Source of the DNA: Sclerodactyla briareus
Lineage: Eukaryota; Echinodermata; Holothuroidea; Dendrochirotida; Sclerodactylidae
DNA: 64,000 nucleotides
NCBI GenBank assembly: GCA_026419785.1
Contig: JAODTK010005601.1
Coordinates: 1-64,000, forward strand
Direction: 5' to 3'
How positions within the stretch are numbered: position 1 is the stretch's first letter; the number at the start of each line of letters is the position of its first letter. Below the pieces are notes generated by a model. It made no database searches. It saw nothing but the letters and a program-made list of their open reading frames with translations, and was not told where the DNA came from. Shown in pieces: positions 22,987 to 35,233 of the stretch. Position numbers and translations under genes: made by a program.

Positions 22987-25900
22987 TGTGACGAAGGCGA
23001 CGGTTGATCGCACGAGACGAGACGACAATTCAGCTCTATAAATAACAAATCGTAACTTTGTGAGGTACCATATATGTTGTCGAGTCAGTTGCCACTACAT
23101 TGAAAGTTGGCTAACTTTGGTAGGCACGCGCAACATTGCCCCACCCTATCACCAGATTGTATTGGTTCTTCCAAACTGTTTTAGGTATATACTTGTTAAA
23201 GCGGTGGGATGAAGGATATATTCTGGGATAGCAGGTATCAAAGGGGGACAGACGGCTGTCAATGAGTCAGTTCGTGGTTGTTGTAGGTGCACATGTCACC
23301 AATGAAACAGTTAAGGGGCAATAGCAATGTCGTTACGGCTTATTTTCAACTGTCATCACTGATTTGAAAACGAAACCAATTCATCCCATGTTATGGGGGA
23401 AAATCTGTGAAAGATTGGTGCTGGCATGCAGGATTCGCATTTTCGGCAGGGGATGGGGCGTTCGGACGACTGTTCGGCACACTGTACGCTCCACGTCGAA
23501 CTGCCATGTTCCCTCATGACCTTTGACACAATATCATGTTTTAAAACCTGTTGTAAACTCCGAACGGCTCATAATAAGAAGAATACTTATCATGCGCACA
23601 AATCGTAAGAAGCGCCTTATGGCGCACACATACTCACAAGAAAAATGCGTATAACCATACGTACAAAAAAAAAAAAAACTGACCGAGTTAAACTGATCAA
23701 AGGCAATTCTCATAAGTTATGTCTTCACTCGTAATTTAAATGTGTCCCAGTGAAGAGCATACCGAAGTTTCAGCGCGGAATTTGTTCCAAACAGGGGGTG
23801 CTGCCACAGAACCGTCCCCACGAACTCGGCTCAACCAGAAACATTTCGAGGCAGTATCTCAGACCATAACGAGAGAGTTCCACCATGATCCTTATTTTGG
23901 GAGTCAGGTCAGTTCTTCTAGGGTAAAAGCCCGAAGTCCCTTTCGAGCAGTGATTAATTCACACGGCCATAGGTAATATTTTGAGGTAAAAAATATGCAA
24001 CAGTGGCTCTTCGGTTGTTTTGTGGTTTTTTTAGGCACATGCGTATTTCACTGAATTCTTCCTGTCCCCACAATTACCATCTCCAACTTAATTCAAGACA
24101 GTTGACAGGTTGGTAACGCATAAGCACTTCCCGAACCAGAAAAGGTACTCTTTGGTACGTATACCTGTCGACGAAATCACGAAATTCCGAGGAAGCCATC
24201 AAATGCTAGTTCCTTGTTGTACAAATATAAATGATCCATGTATAGCTCGTTAGAGCAGAGGGTGGCTTGGTGAATCTCTAAGAGATAGCTACATAAAACG
24301 AACCGTCCAACTTCCGGGTGGTTGGCACAGGAGGTCGGTGGAACCTGGATCATACCGAATACTTAGAAATGGTAACCTGAGCCTCACCGCGGGGCGCTCA
24401 AACGAGTCATTGAGCAGGAGTGACGAGGGTAGGCATGTGCATTTGCCCGTCGCGTGTCCTTATCCTCGCCCCACCCCCCACTCCCCCTCCCCCACACTTC
24501 ACAAGAGCCTTGCTATTCATTTCCATCTACTTGGTGAACGATTTCGCTAGCTGACACATAGATGGCAAGTACCGAAGCTGCACCTAATTAGGTAGATTCC
24601 TTTGATTGGTAAGTATATCATCAGAAAAAACTCATAGCACAATATCACGTTGATATCTCAGTCAGTGCGTAAGGTTCGCCAGCGTTTTTAGGAGGCCATC
24701 TGAAATTGTCGTCTGAAATTGTCGAAATTACTGGGTGGTATGTATAGACTGCGATGTCTGAGCTGCATGTACAGCTACGCGATATCGTGTCACTTTTTAT
24801 TGCATTCTAACGCCTCTGCTGGGTTTTTGACTATTCTTTCTAAAAAGGGTATTGCATTTGGACTACGACTGGTTTTGTGACAAGTTCGGTCTTCATTTAG
24901 TAAGTCGCCCTCATAGCAAACCTATCACGCATATGACGGGTTAGTCAGGTCCCCATCGGACAAGGTCCAGTCCTGAACATTTCGTTAAAAATGTGGGGTA
25001 GAAATCTGCCAATGACCCGCTTGGACCTTGCGGATCGGAATCGCAAAAGATCGATCATCTTAGTCATTAAACTAAGTCTACTGGCTCGCGACCATCTGTG
25101 GTAATCGGAAGTGACGATGATGTTATCCTGCGATCCGAGATCGGTCTATCGCTTCTGAGTCGCGTTATGCACTGAATTGTGATCAACACACCAAATCGTT
25201 AAAATAAGTTATCGGAAATGCTATTGATGGGCTAGTACTAGCCGGTGTCCCAAGGGTAAATGGAGGCATGAAAGTCCGTGAGAAAGGAGAGGAACGTCTG
25301 GTTGAGACTATAAATATAACATGGGCGGGGAGCGCTGGGAAAACAGGTAATTCGGACGGAAATGGGTCAGCCAAAATGAATGACAAAGCGAAAAGATTGC
25401 ACCGATTTTCCTCCCGAGTGACGGATGTTTTCTTTTTATTCAAGAGGCAAAAACTATCTAATTCCAGCCTGTTTCACGTCAGTCTAATGAACGCCAATGC
25501 GATCGAGCAACCACTCGGCATATGCGGCCAATGTTTCGAGCCCCTCCCCCAAATTGAAGAGGGCCTGAGAGTTGTGGAATATATAGCTCTCAATGCCGCA
25601 CTACCCTTCGGGTTTCAACTAACGATTGCAACGGTTCCTATTGAAGTGGTTCGGTGTTGGCCATTTTCCATACTGATTTTCCTACATGCTGAACTTGTTC
25701 CAAGTGGTCCACGAGACCCCAAGACTGAACCTCAGACCTCCCAATTGCAAAAAGGTGGTGATCATTGCTCACGGTCACCGCTTGCAGAAACTCACGACCA
25801 CTTGATTGCACTGTCGACCGCAAGAATTCGCAGCGTGATCGCACGCGTATATCTAATAATACATTTGCTCCCACACAACTACGCGGCCTTGCGCGAATTC

Positions 25901-28900
25901 CTATTTGTTCAAGTAGTTCAAACACTTGCCTTCTAAGTTCGCAAGTTCCTGGCCTGATTGACCTTTGCGTTGTCTACGATCTTGAAGTCATCGCCGCACA
26001 TCTTGCGGTCCCATGTGGAGACCTAAGCGTCAACCGCGAGCTTACTGTCACCAATTCCGTGCTGTGTGAGGTGAGCTTAACGACTGAACTTTCACTGATA
26101 ACCGTTTCAATACTCGTTTCAACAAATGTTTCAAGAGAAAAAAAACTAATTTACAACAGCCTCACAAATGGCATTTATGGTCTCATATTATTTAACTTGC
26201 ACATAGCCTATAAACAATAAAAATGATGTCCCATATATGACAGATGTCGTTTATCCGGTCATCGGTCGCGGTCTGGGGTCCTTGAGCCCCACAGCACTGG
26301 ACTTCTTCTCCCGAGGAAACAAACACGTAATATGAGGGTCGCCATCGAAGAATCGTTTTAATCAGTAAATACTGGTAATTTTAGTCAACACTGAGGGGAA
26401 CGGGGGCGTGTTGACTACAAAAATAAGGCAGCAAACGTCGAGTTTATATTGTCCTATACCTAAATAATTATCGAACTATTACCCTAGCCATTTTTCTCTC
26501 ATTTACCATCGCAACGATAATTTGATACCCTGTTTTCTATGCTCTGTTTAGGGACGTCAAACATGCCTGATCATGTGTTCGTATGAATGTGAGAAGCATG
26601 AATAAACAACATAAGACACGAAAAAAAAATAGTGCAAAGCCGGTTTTACCACCGGTGGCGATTTGTTTCGTCTGTTATGTTTAACGATGTTAGTAGTTTT
26701 TCCTTTCCTCGTTTGGCCTGTACTCGACAGGGTAAACCTCCGCGGTATGCGCTTTTGGGTGGTACTTGTGTTTCTGTTTTCAAGAATGTAATGTTTTAGG
26801 GTCCATATATTCGCCGACAATTGGTCACTACAAACATGTTTCTCCCAATCAAGTTTCAAGCTATCGAAGTGGTTGATTATAAGAAGGGGTTGTTCTTTAT
26901 ATATCCAACGGGGCATGGGGGGGGGGGGGATGAGGGGGGGGTGTGCCCCCAGTCAGATTTTGAGCCGAAAAACATTTTAAAGTTGGAAACCAGGGGGGGA
27001 TTGTCCTGAATAATATCGAGAACTGCATAGAAATTTAAGTTTTGAGGGTGTCATTGCACTTTAAGCTATGAGTAACCTGCGAGAGTTGAATATGTAACAG
27101 CCACAACGCCATGCGCGACACGCCGAAACCGCCGATCATTGTCACGTTATAGATAGCTAGCCCTACCACTGCAGCGACTCGTCGACTATACACACATGTG
27201 CGCGAGAAAGTGATGTCGGTTTAAGAAAATCAGTCATTAGGCTACTGCTCTGGGTGTATGGATTGAACTCACAAAGTTCGCAAAGGGCAGGCTGAAAACG
27301 CAACCAAGAGTGACTTCGTCTGGTGATGATAGCTAGATAGTAAGTAACCGTCAGAAAACAAGGTCCTACGAATAAACCACATATTCCTCAAGTAATTAAA
27401 TTACTTGTCAAAACTGACTCACGGGAAGTAGAGAAATTAGTTAATAAGCAAAAATAGTAAGAATATCCATTCGAGGTCTCGAGGCCTACCCGTCCACCTA
27501 CAATATTTCCTTCGAGTTTTCAACGTTACAACTTACAATATTCTTCCCAGGGTAGCAGTGAAAAGAGTGGAATAGCCTTTCTGGGGATTGTTGTTTTGTC
27601 TATGAGTTGAATGCGTTTAACGAACGATCTGATTCACTTTTCAAGAACTTAAATAGACATTGGGTTAATTGACTCATTTTTCATTTTGTGACGTGTGGCT
27701 TCAGGGCGTTTCATGACCGGATGGTTGTCCTTCCTGACCGTTGTCCTAGCTAAACTGAACGAAACAGGGATGGGAAGGAAATCGCGGTTAGGTCCAAAAT
27801 TCGAATTGAATTGATCATGATAATATTATAATATTAGGCCTAATAGGACTGTGACCATACATTTTACTGTATGAGTCACATTTGCACATTAATGTATAAC
27901 TTAATAAATAAGTATATTCCTGTGACCAATTTCAATGGTCCATGTCCATTTACTATTCTATGATACATTCGCTGCAATTTACCGTGTATTAATACGGTAT
28001 AACATAGTGATTGTTGCGCAATCCCGAGTCGATATTATTACATTCTTATAAATTCTCTTAATTGCTAGACAAGCGGCGTTCCTAAATTATATGATTCATT
28101 TCAAATGAAAATGCTTATTTGAACCTAAGCCAGCCTCGGATTAAAGGTATGTGGCGGGACCTGCAGGTAGTCCAACGTCCAGCTCAATCAGGGGCGTAGC
28201 GGCGATAATAATTTTTTCATCGGTTTTTTTGAGTAATTTTGCGTCCCATGGGCAAACAGAGAGGGGAGAAAAGGAAAAGAAAACAAAATATAAGGAGGAG
28301 AGATTTTTTAATGGTTGTTAGTTGGCGCTTTATTACTCAAACATAGTCATCCCGAAAAGTCCTTGGATAAAAAGTGAAATACACGTCAGTAACTAATTTC
28401 AAGTTGTGTGAAGGCATTCATGTCGACAACAGTCCGTCAGCTGATTTTCAATTGTAGCCAACCTCGGGGGAAGAGGGCCCAGATTAACGGCTTCAATAGC
28501 CTATATGCGCTTGTGAGTGTATTCCACATCCTAATGCCAAATTCAATGTGGCAAAATGAAACAGGAGTACAAGTATATCAAAGTGTAGGCTAATTTGATG
28601 ATTGTGAAACGGTGAAACCTTCTTCTTTGGGTAACTGGCATCCATTAATTTTTCTTCATTTCGCACAATTAACAATACCAAGAGTGAGAACATGGGACCA
28701 TAAATAGCACATATTGGAATCTAAGGGAACGCTCAAACATAAAAAATTGTGTGTGAGTAAGTAAAGTAAGTAAAACTTTAATAATCTGAGGGGAAATATC
28801 CGTAACTTGTTTAGGGGCGTGGGGGGGGGTGGGCGGGGTGGTACGAGCAGGGAGAAGGGTGGTAAGGTAACTGTCCCATTGAATTCGGAGATTAAGAAGT

Positions 28901-30015
28901 TCGGGCAAGGAATGACAACCAACTCTGGCAGCTAAGTTATATACTTATCGTAGCTAGTACTGTTGTAATTTAACAATATGTGATCTTAGTGTGTATAGGC
29001 CGTCAATGGATTCGGCCTACATTACTTCGCCGTTTTGAAACCATTGGGTTTGCACCAGGAGCTATTATATTAATGGATCGGAGGACATAAGACCAAGTAT
29101 TGTGTGCCCTGTTCAAATTTCCGCCAGAGAACACAATCGACAGTGAGGAGGGCTAATTGTGCTGAAACTCGTGGAAACCCATATTCGTTTGTTTACTCTC
29201 TTTTCGCGAATTTCTCTCGACCATAGACCCCCGAAAATCACCGTTAGCGGCCTCCATCAGTACAGAGATGAGTATATCATAGTGCAATTTCTGCAACATC
29301 TTTCGTGAGTGTTACCCTGTTTCAGAAAACGCGGGAAAACAGAGGACGATCTATTACGGAAGCACAGAAAAGAAACAACATGATTAATTCGGAAATACGA
29401 ATTGATTGGCTCTGGCAGAAGAAAACACATTTAGGCGTAAATTATGACAGCACGAGGTGAAAGAAATAGGAGCTTAATAAGTGATAGAGCTCGATTAAAG
29501 GGGGCTGTTCAAACGGAACATCTCTAAATTCTGAGCGAAAATGCGAACCATGTCGCCCGAATGAACCATGTCACTCAACATACCTTAAGTGAGGGCGCTG
29601 TCACAGATTAGCAACACGTTCCATGCTGACTTCGGTTTAGAGGGCGTCGGTACAGCAGTCGGGGCTTGGGTTGCACTGACCCTCTTTCCGGCTACATTGC
29701 CCGGCCCTCAAGAATGTTGACTTGGGTGTTGCATCATTAAATAGTGTGAGGGTTAGGCCTATAGCCTATATCGGATTTTTTTTTTTTTTATGAGTCAGTA
29801 GTATTCCCCCTATAAAAAGAGGTTATACGATAATGATTGTTCTTTTTCCAGGTCAAATGTCCCCCCCCCCCCAACATCATGTTCCCACTTCAGGCTGGTG
29901 AAATCGTAGTTCGAATGCGCAGCACGGGCGTATGTTAATAATTTAAGACAATATAAACAGATCACTAACTTGCAACACCTGACATCTCAACTCAGTTTTG
30001 GGAGACGAGCTAGGC

Positions 30016-30080
30016 TATTATTATTATTATTATTATTAATTATTATTAGTCAGCATTATTATTATTATTATTATTATCAT
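30016..30080. repeat. (ATT)n microsatellite
   Basis: Interrupted ATT repeat. Confidence 0.85.
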
Positions 30081-30219
30081 TGTTAGAAGATGAGCTGAGG
30101 CCCGGCAGCCACGCTACGAACTGAGAAAACGCTGTTTTATGTGAATTGCGCCCATTATATGGATCGCGCAACATTGTTCCCGATCACGTTCCGAAGGCAA
30201 CATCAATAATCAGTAATCC

Positions 30220-31000
30220 GCACAAGACTCGCACGCGAATAACAAACTGCCCGTAAGTTTGCATGTAAATTTTTCCGTTCGAGTATTCACTGACCCGAGA
30301 TACGCGCAAAATGCCCCACGTCTCAATTAGCGAAATACCGTCATTTACTGACGTCAGTAGGTGAAACGAGAGCTGAAACCTGTACAAAGTCAATAAGGGG
30401 GAAAGTTTTTCTTGACATCGCGTATCGACTTTTCAGATTAGGTTCATTACCATTTCCTCCAAGTCGCACGAGAGGTGAATGACACAATTTCATCGATATT
30501 TGGTACCTGTGGCAAAAAATTTGCCACACGCACACTAGAAAACGGGAAGTAGTCGACTTCAAGAGCTAGGAAAGCCCGTCAGGTGCGTAACGAATAACAT
30601 TAGGTCACTGCGCGTACACGCCCTGACGTAACGGCGAATCATGAATTTTCGGAAAAATTCATGGTACGAGATACGCGTACGGTTACGTCATAAAGCCAAA
30701 TTTCACGCAGAAAGAGGCCGGCCGCAGACGTCAGTGGTGTAAATTCTCTGTACAAACTTAATGGGAACTTACCGTTTTCAAAATTTTCACACACTTTATG
30801 TATCAGTTCTTCCAGTTTCACATAACAGCTGAAATGTTTCATCAATATTTTGAACTGTGCACATAATTTTGCAAACACGCGCAGTTGCAAAAAAGGAGAA
30901 TCCGACATAAAAGTCTAGGCTAGCCCTTCAGTGTGCAAACAAATAAAGTTAGGCCACAGTGCGTACACGCGCGACGTAAAGCCGAATCCATGACTAGGCC
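30220..31000. repeat. Tandem repeat, unit about 352 bp
   Basis: TTAGGTCACTGCGCGTACACG (30,600) recurs as TTAGGCCACAGTGCGTACAC (30,950), both followed by GACGTAA. Earlier parts also repeat (GAGATACGCG, GACGTCAGT, CTGTACAAA.T.AAT). CpG-rich, no coding frame recognised. Confidence 0.5.
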
Positions 31001-34000
31001 TTCGATCGCCGGGCCATGCCAAACATATTTCTCGAATTATTAGCTCAGGTCTATGAGGAACGCGGTCGATTTTACCTTGGGATGAACTTCCTTGATACCA
31101 CTTATGACCGCAATGCCATTGTTTACAAGCACGCGTCAACTAACCTGTGTTCGGAAAGTAATACTCTGACGCAACTAGGCCGACGCGCGAATTGTTTTCC
31201 GGGACTGGCGTTAGATAGAACACCAGTGTACGCACTTTAACAACTGTCGTCAGGTCGTCGTTCGAGTACACTGTATTCGCATGCGCCGGCGGCGACACTT
31301 AACTCGAATCAGTAGTCCATAGAGGAAGCGACTGCCATTCTGGCCGAGACCCCGACAAGATCAGGAAATTTCCACCAGGTATTAATAGACCTACCTGTGT
31401 GTTGAAGTGGTATTGAGTTTTTTTGAAACGTTCCTGGGAGTTGAATCCCATTAATCTAGACTAATTGGAGGAAGGGATTTAGGTGAATAAACGGAGCAAC
31501 ATCAACTTTGAGCCTCCGTTCCAATAAAGACAAGAGTAGGAAACGCCGTCACATGTTCGAGATGCCTCGTCTTCTTGTGAAAGGCCAAGGATTCCGTGAA
31601 AAAGAGAGAAGGCGGCCTCGGAATAGCTAAACTGGTAAGTTTACGTTATAACGTTATGACTCAATTAATTTGCAGGCTTAATAAGGAAGTAAACACAGAG
31701 AGGAGACTTTGGGGAAGCGGTCGGTAAGTCATAAGAAATTACCGGAAATAATTATAGCTTATATGGAGTGATGCGAGTCGATCACCTTAATGAGTAACAG
31801 GAAAGATTCATGTTCTTTTAGCTGAACACCATTCAAAATACACCAATAATTGGCAGCATTTATTAATGGGATCCATTTTTCCACATGACCACCAGTTTGC
31901 ATTGTTTCAATGGAATAATTATGAGAATGGAATGCCTGAAGGCATCACAATCACGGTCAGCAACTTGAAAGTCCTGAGAGTTATCATGGGTCGATCACCT
32001 TGGTGAGTTGTGCAAGTTGCTGCTAAATATGAACAAAAGTTGACAACGTGAAAATACTGTCTAATAAAATTGTTCGTCTGCATGAGAATTGAAAAGAAAA
32101 ACCCGAGAAATAATCCGTAGCTGTCATTGAAGTGGCTATTTGAAAAAATGGTTTTTTGTGTCATCCAGGACTGATCCCAGATTTACTTCAAATTGGGGTA
32201 AAATCCATTGGGCTCCTCAAGTGGGGGGAGGACAAGTTCAAATAATTTTCACAAAGTGCACTTAGTTTGATGTGAATATTCTACACGATTTTACAGTCAA
32301 ATCATCGCGTGCCTTACACACGTAATATCAATTTTATCCCCACTGATCGACTCGTGATAATGATAACTCCCCGATAACCTAGCTATAACTTATCACTTAG
32401 CTGACAAAATTACAATTACGAGATTAATTTCCTCCACCTTCTCATAATAAATTAAGACTTATACTTGAGCAGCGTATACCAATTTGATTTTTGTTTTTGG
32501 AACCTCGAGTCACTACTCCTGACAGACTATTTACAACCTCTTATAGGTCCACCGTACTGTATTAGGCAAGTAGGAGTGGACCAATGTAGGGTGTCCGTTT
32601 AACCTAAATTTATGTAGGCCTGGGTAATGCTTTAACATTTGACTCCAGATCTTCCAATGACAGAAAATAGAAAACTGCTATTCGCTGTAGACCATAGGCT
32701 AATTTTTAGAAGAGTTTTTAATTTTATAGAAGCCTAGTTGAACTGAAATAATATAAGGATTACGCTAACAACTCCTAAAGGTGGCCTTCATCCGTCCTTG
32801 TCCGTTTCATGAAAAAATCGAACATATGGGAATAACATTGTCACTATCCTACGTCCTGCGCGTTCCATGTCCCTCTCCGTGATTTTCGGAGAATTTCTCG
32901 GTGAACCATTTTTCACGGACACGAAAATTTCACACACGGACGCTATCATAGAGCTCCATCTGTGCCCCACGGTGCGCCGTTTAAGCCTGTTTCAAATATA
33001 ACAACGAAAACCAAACACTATCTGTTCATTGACATAGTAGAGGCCTACTTTCTATTCACACACACTCAAAGCTTATCCTATCCGTCGTCGACTTACTCAC
33101 GTGTTGTAGCGAGCGGTGTGTCGATTCTTGCCTGCAATAGGTAAAAAATGATGGGACTAATTCAGCTACTAGCCAGTATGCCCGACTGGACGAAAATGGT
33201 ACTGAACCCCTCGAAAGTTCGATACCGCGATTTCAAGAAGATACGTTTGAACAAATGATAGTTTTAACTCAGTATGCCCGAAACTGATTTCGCATCCAAA
33301 TAGTATTGATAACTTCATCCATATGGCCAGGTTTCACATCATGGGGCTGCTCGTATGGAAGTCGGTCACGACACAGAAATAAAAAACTGCTGTGCATCAA
33401 GTATCTAACGCATCTTGGTCCAAATCAGATGACCAATGGATCAGGAGTGGAACCAAACTATTTTCTGAATGGAAGTATGACCAGTTTGATGTCAAAATTG
33501 GGGTTAAATCCAACCCCGAAATTGTTGCTCTTTTCCCAACTCTGGCGTGTCTGTGGGAATTGCCCCGCTCTTTCTTGAGTTCTGGGGCTCGCAATATTGT
33601 TTCTTCATTTGGAAAATGTCCGCCCATTGAAAGTGATTATATTTCATTTGTGAAATCAGCGTCGATTGGTATTAGATCTTGAGAGGTGTAAAAAAAATCA
33701 TTCTAAAATAAACTTGAATATAAATGGCCAGTGGATTATTAGAAATCATCAGTCGCTCATATAATAAATTAACTTTGCAACCTCTTGCCTCTGTAGGGCC
33801 GTTGAAATGCATAGTCCGCCCGGGATAGCGGGGAGTTAGGCCCACTAGCTCCAGATCTCAGAACCCCCCCCCCCCCTCTCCCAACCTCCTAAACCTCCTC
33901 GTGTTCGCCGACCATCCCACATATTAAATCTCCAAATTCGTTTAGGCAGTTAGGTGAACGCCTTCGAGTATCACTCGGCTACTCTGGTATAATTCGTCAC

Positions 34001-34357
34001 TTGTGATCACTACGTACGCCTTTGGTCCCGGGAAAAACCGTTGGGTCGAAACAGTTTTTCAGTATAGTTGTTGTTTTGTTGTTTTCCGCTCGTCGAAATT
34101 CAGTTAATATCCGGATGGATATCCTCAATTCATTGCGCAAAAGACAACAGTGCTTATAATTGGCCCTAACGTGGTTCTGGACAATTTTTGGTGTGAATGA
34201 CCTCATCTACGTGGGACGGCTTCTTTAAGCAGTGTTTGACACTCATCTATGAATCGATGTCTAATCTGTTAATAATATATTATTGATTTCGATCAAGTTG
34301 AAATTTGATAAGCAGTTGTTCATAATGATGATACATGACTCTAATTGTTTTCGAGTG
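31001..34357. other. No gene recognised
   Basis: Short frames only (at most 96 codons). A 13-base C run lies at 33,864-33,876. Confidence 0.4.
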
Positions 34358-34571
34358 GAGCCGGTGGGTCATTTTGGGGTAAAATAGCAAAATTTTGATA
34401 AATTCAATATCCAGCAATTTTTAGTTTGTTTACACGAAAACCCACCTCACTCCTTTTGGTTTCTCGATGTAAGACCGGTGGTCATTTTAAGGTAAAGTAC
34501 AATTTTTTTATTTATAAACTCAATTGTTGGCCAATTTGAGTTTGTTAACAAGAAACTCCACCTAACTCTGA
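34358..34571. repeat. Two tandem copies of a 114-bp repeat
   Basis: CCGGTGGGTCATTTTGGGGT..TTAGTTTGTTTAC (34,361) and CCGGTGGTCATTTTAAGGT..TGAGTTTGTTAAC (34,475), each ending in CCACCT.ACTC. Confidence 0.6.
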
Positions 34572-35202
34572 TGGATGCAATGCTAATACTTATTAATGTT
34601 CGTATTTCCCCATTAAATAATGATACCTTCGTTTGGGTCAGGTCGAAATGTCATCGAGGTCAACATTTTTTGAGAGTGTGGGATGCGGCGCGTCTTTCCT
34701 CATGTGGAATCCCATTCCCTTTGTTTTCAAGTGGGGTAAATTTATGGGCGCAAAATACAAAGGTTTCGATGCGCCGAAAACACAACATCGTGGTCAGGGC
34801 GGCTGTTGTTAAAAAGGTTAATTGGCAAATTTCGTTCTCTTTGCGTATTCACGCAGTTTACATGCAAGCTTTTCATATTTTTGAAACTTTCCCAAATTTT
34901 AAAGAAAGTAATCCGTATATGAAACCGTCTTCGGCAGTGCAAAACTGTCCACCTTTTTACACACAACCATGTTCTCAGTTTGTTTTCGACTCGATCTTCA
35001 AACGTGACCACATTACCGGTACTGGTTTTATCGGTATGAATGATTGAAAATAAAACGGAGACTCATTTTTCATTTCAATTGGCATAATTATTGAACAGAA
35101 AATTATTAGGGAGCATGCAGATAAAAAGGAAAAACCAGCCGGAGCCTCGTCTCATGCTCTCCTTATTATGATATTATTATTATTATTATTATATTTTATT
35201 TT

Positions 35203-35233
<31 letters not shown>

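Larger units (their letters stand above)
20966..30015. other. No gene recognised
   Basis: Nine kilobases without a supported gene. It contains a 222-codon plus frame (25,268-25,936) that overlaps a 151-codon plus frame and minus frames, without recognised domain; a 13-base G run (26,917-26,929); a 12-base C run (29,861-29,872); and a hairpin at 27,851-27,879. Confidence 0.4.

Noticed and set aside
23037-23044. TATAAATA downstream of the CRE and E-box at 22,979 as a real promoter
   Set aside because: The CRE text belongs to a dispersed repeat and no gene follows, so the combination is probably coincidental.
25268-25936. 222-codon plus-strand ORF as a gene
   Set aside because: No recognised domain, overlapping long frames on both strands, and no supporting splice or start context.
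34571-35047. 158-codon plus-strand ORF next to tandem repeats
   Set aside because: No recognised domain; begins within repeat-derived text and has no start-context support.
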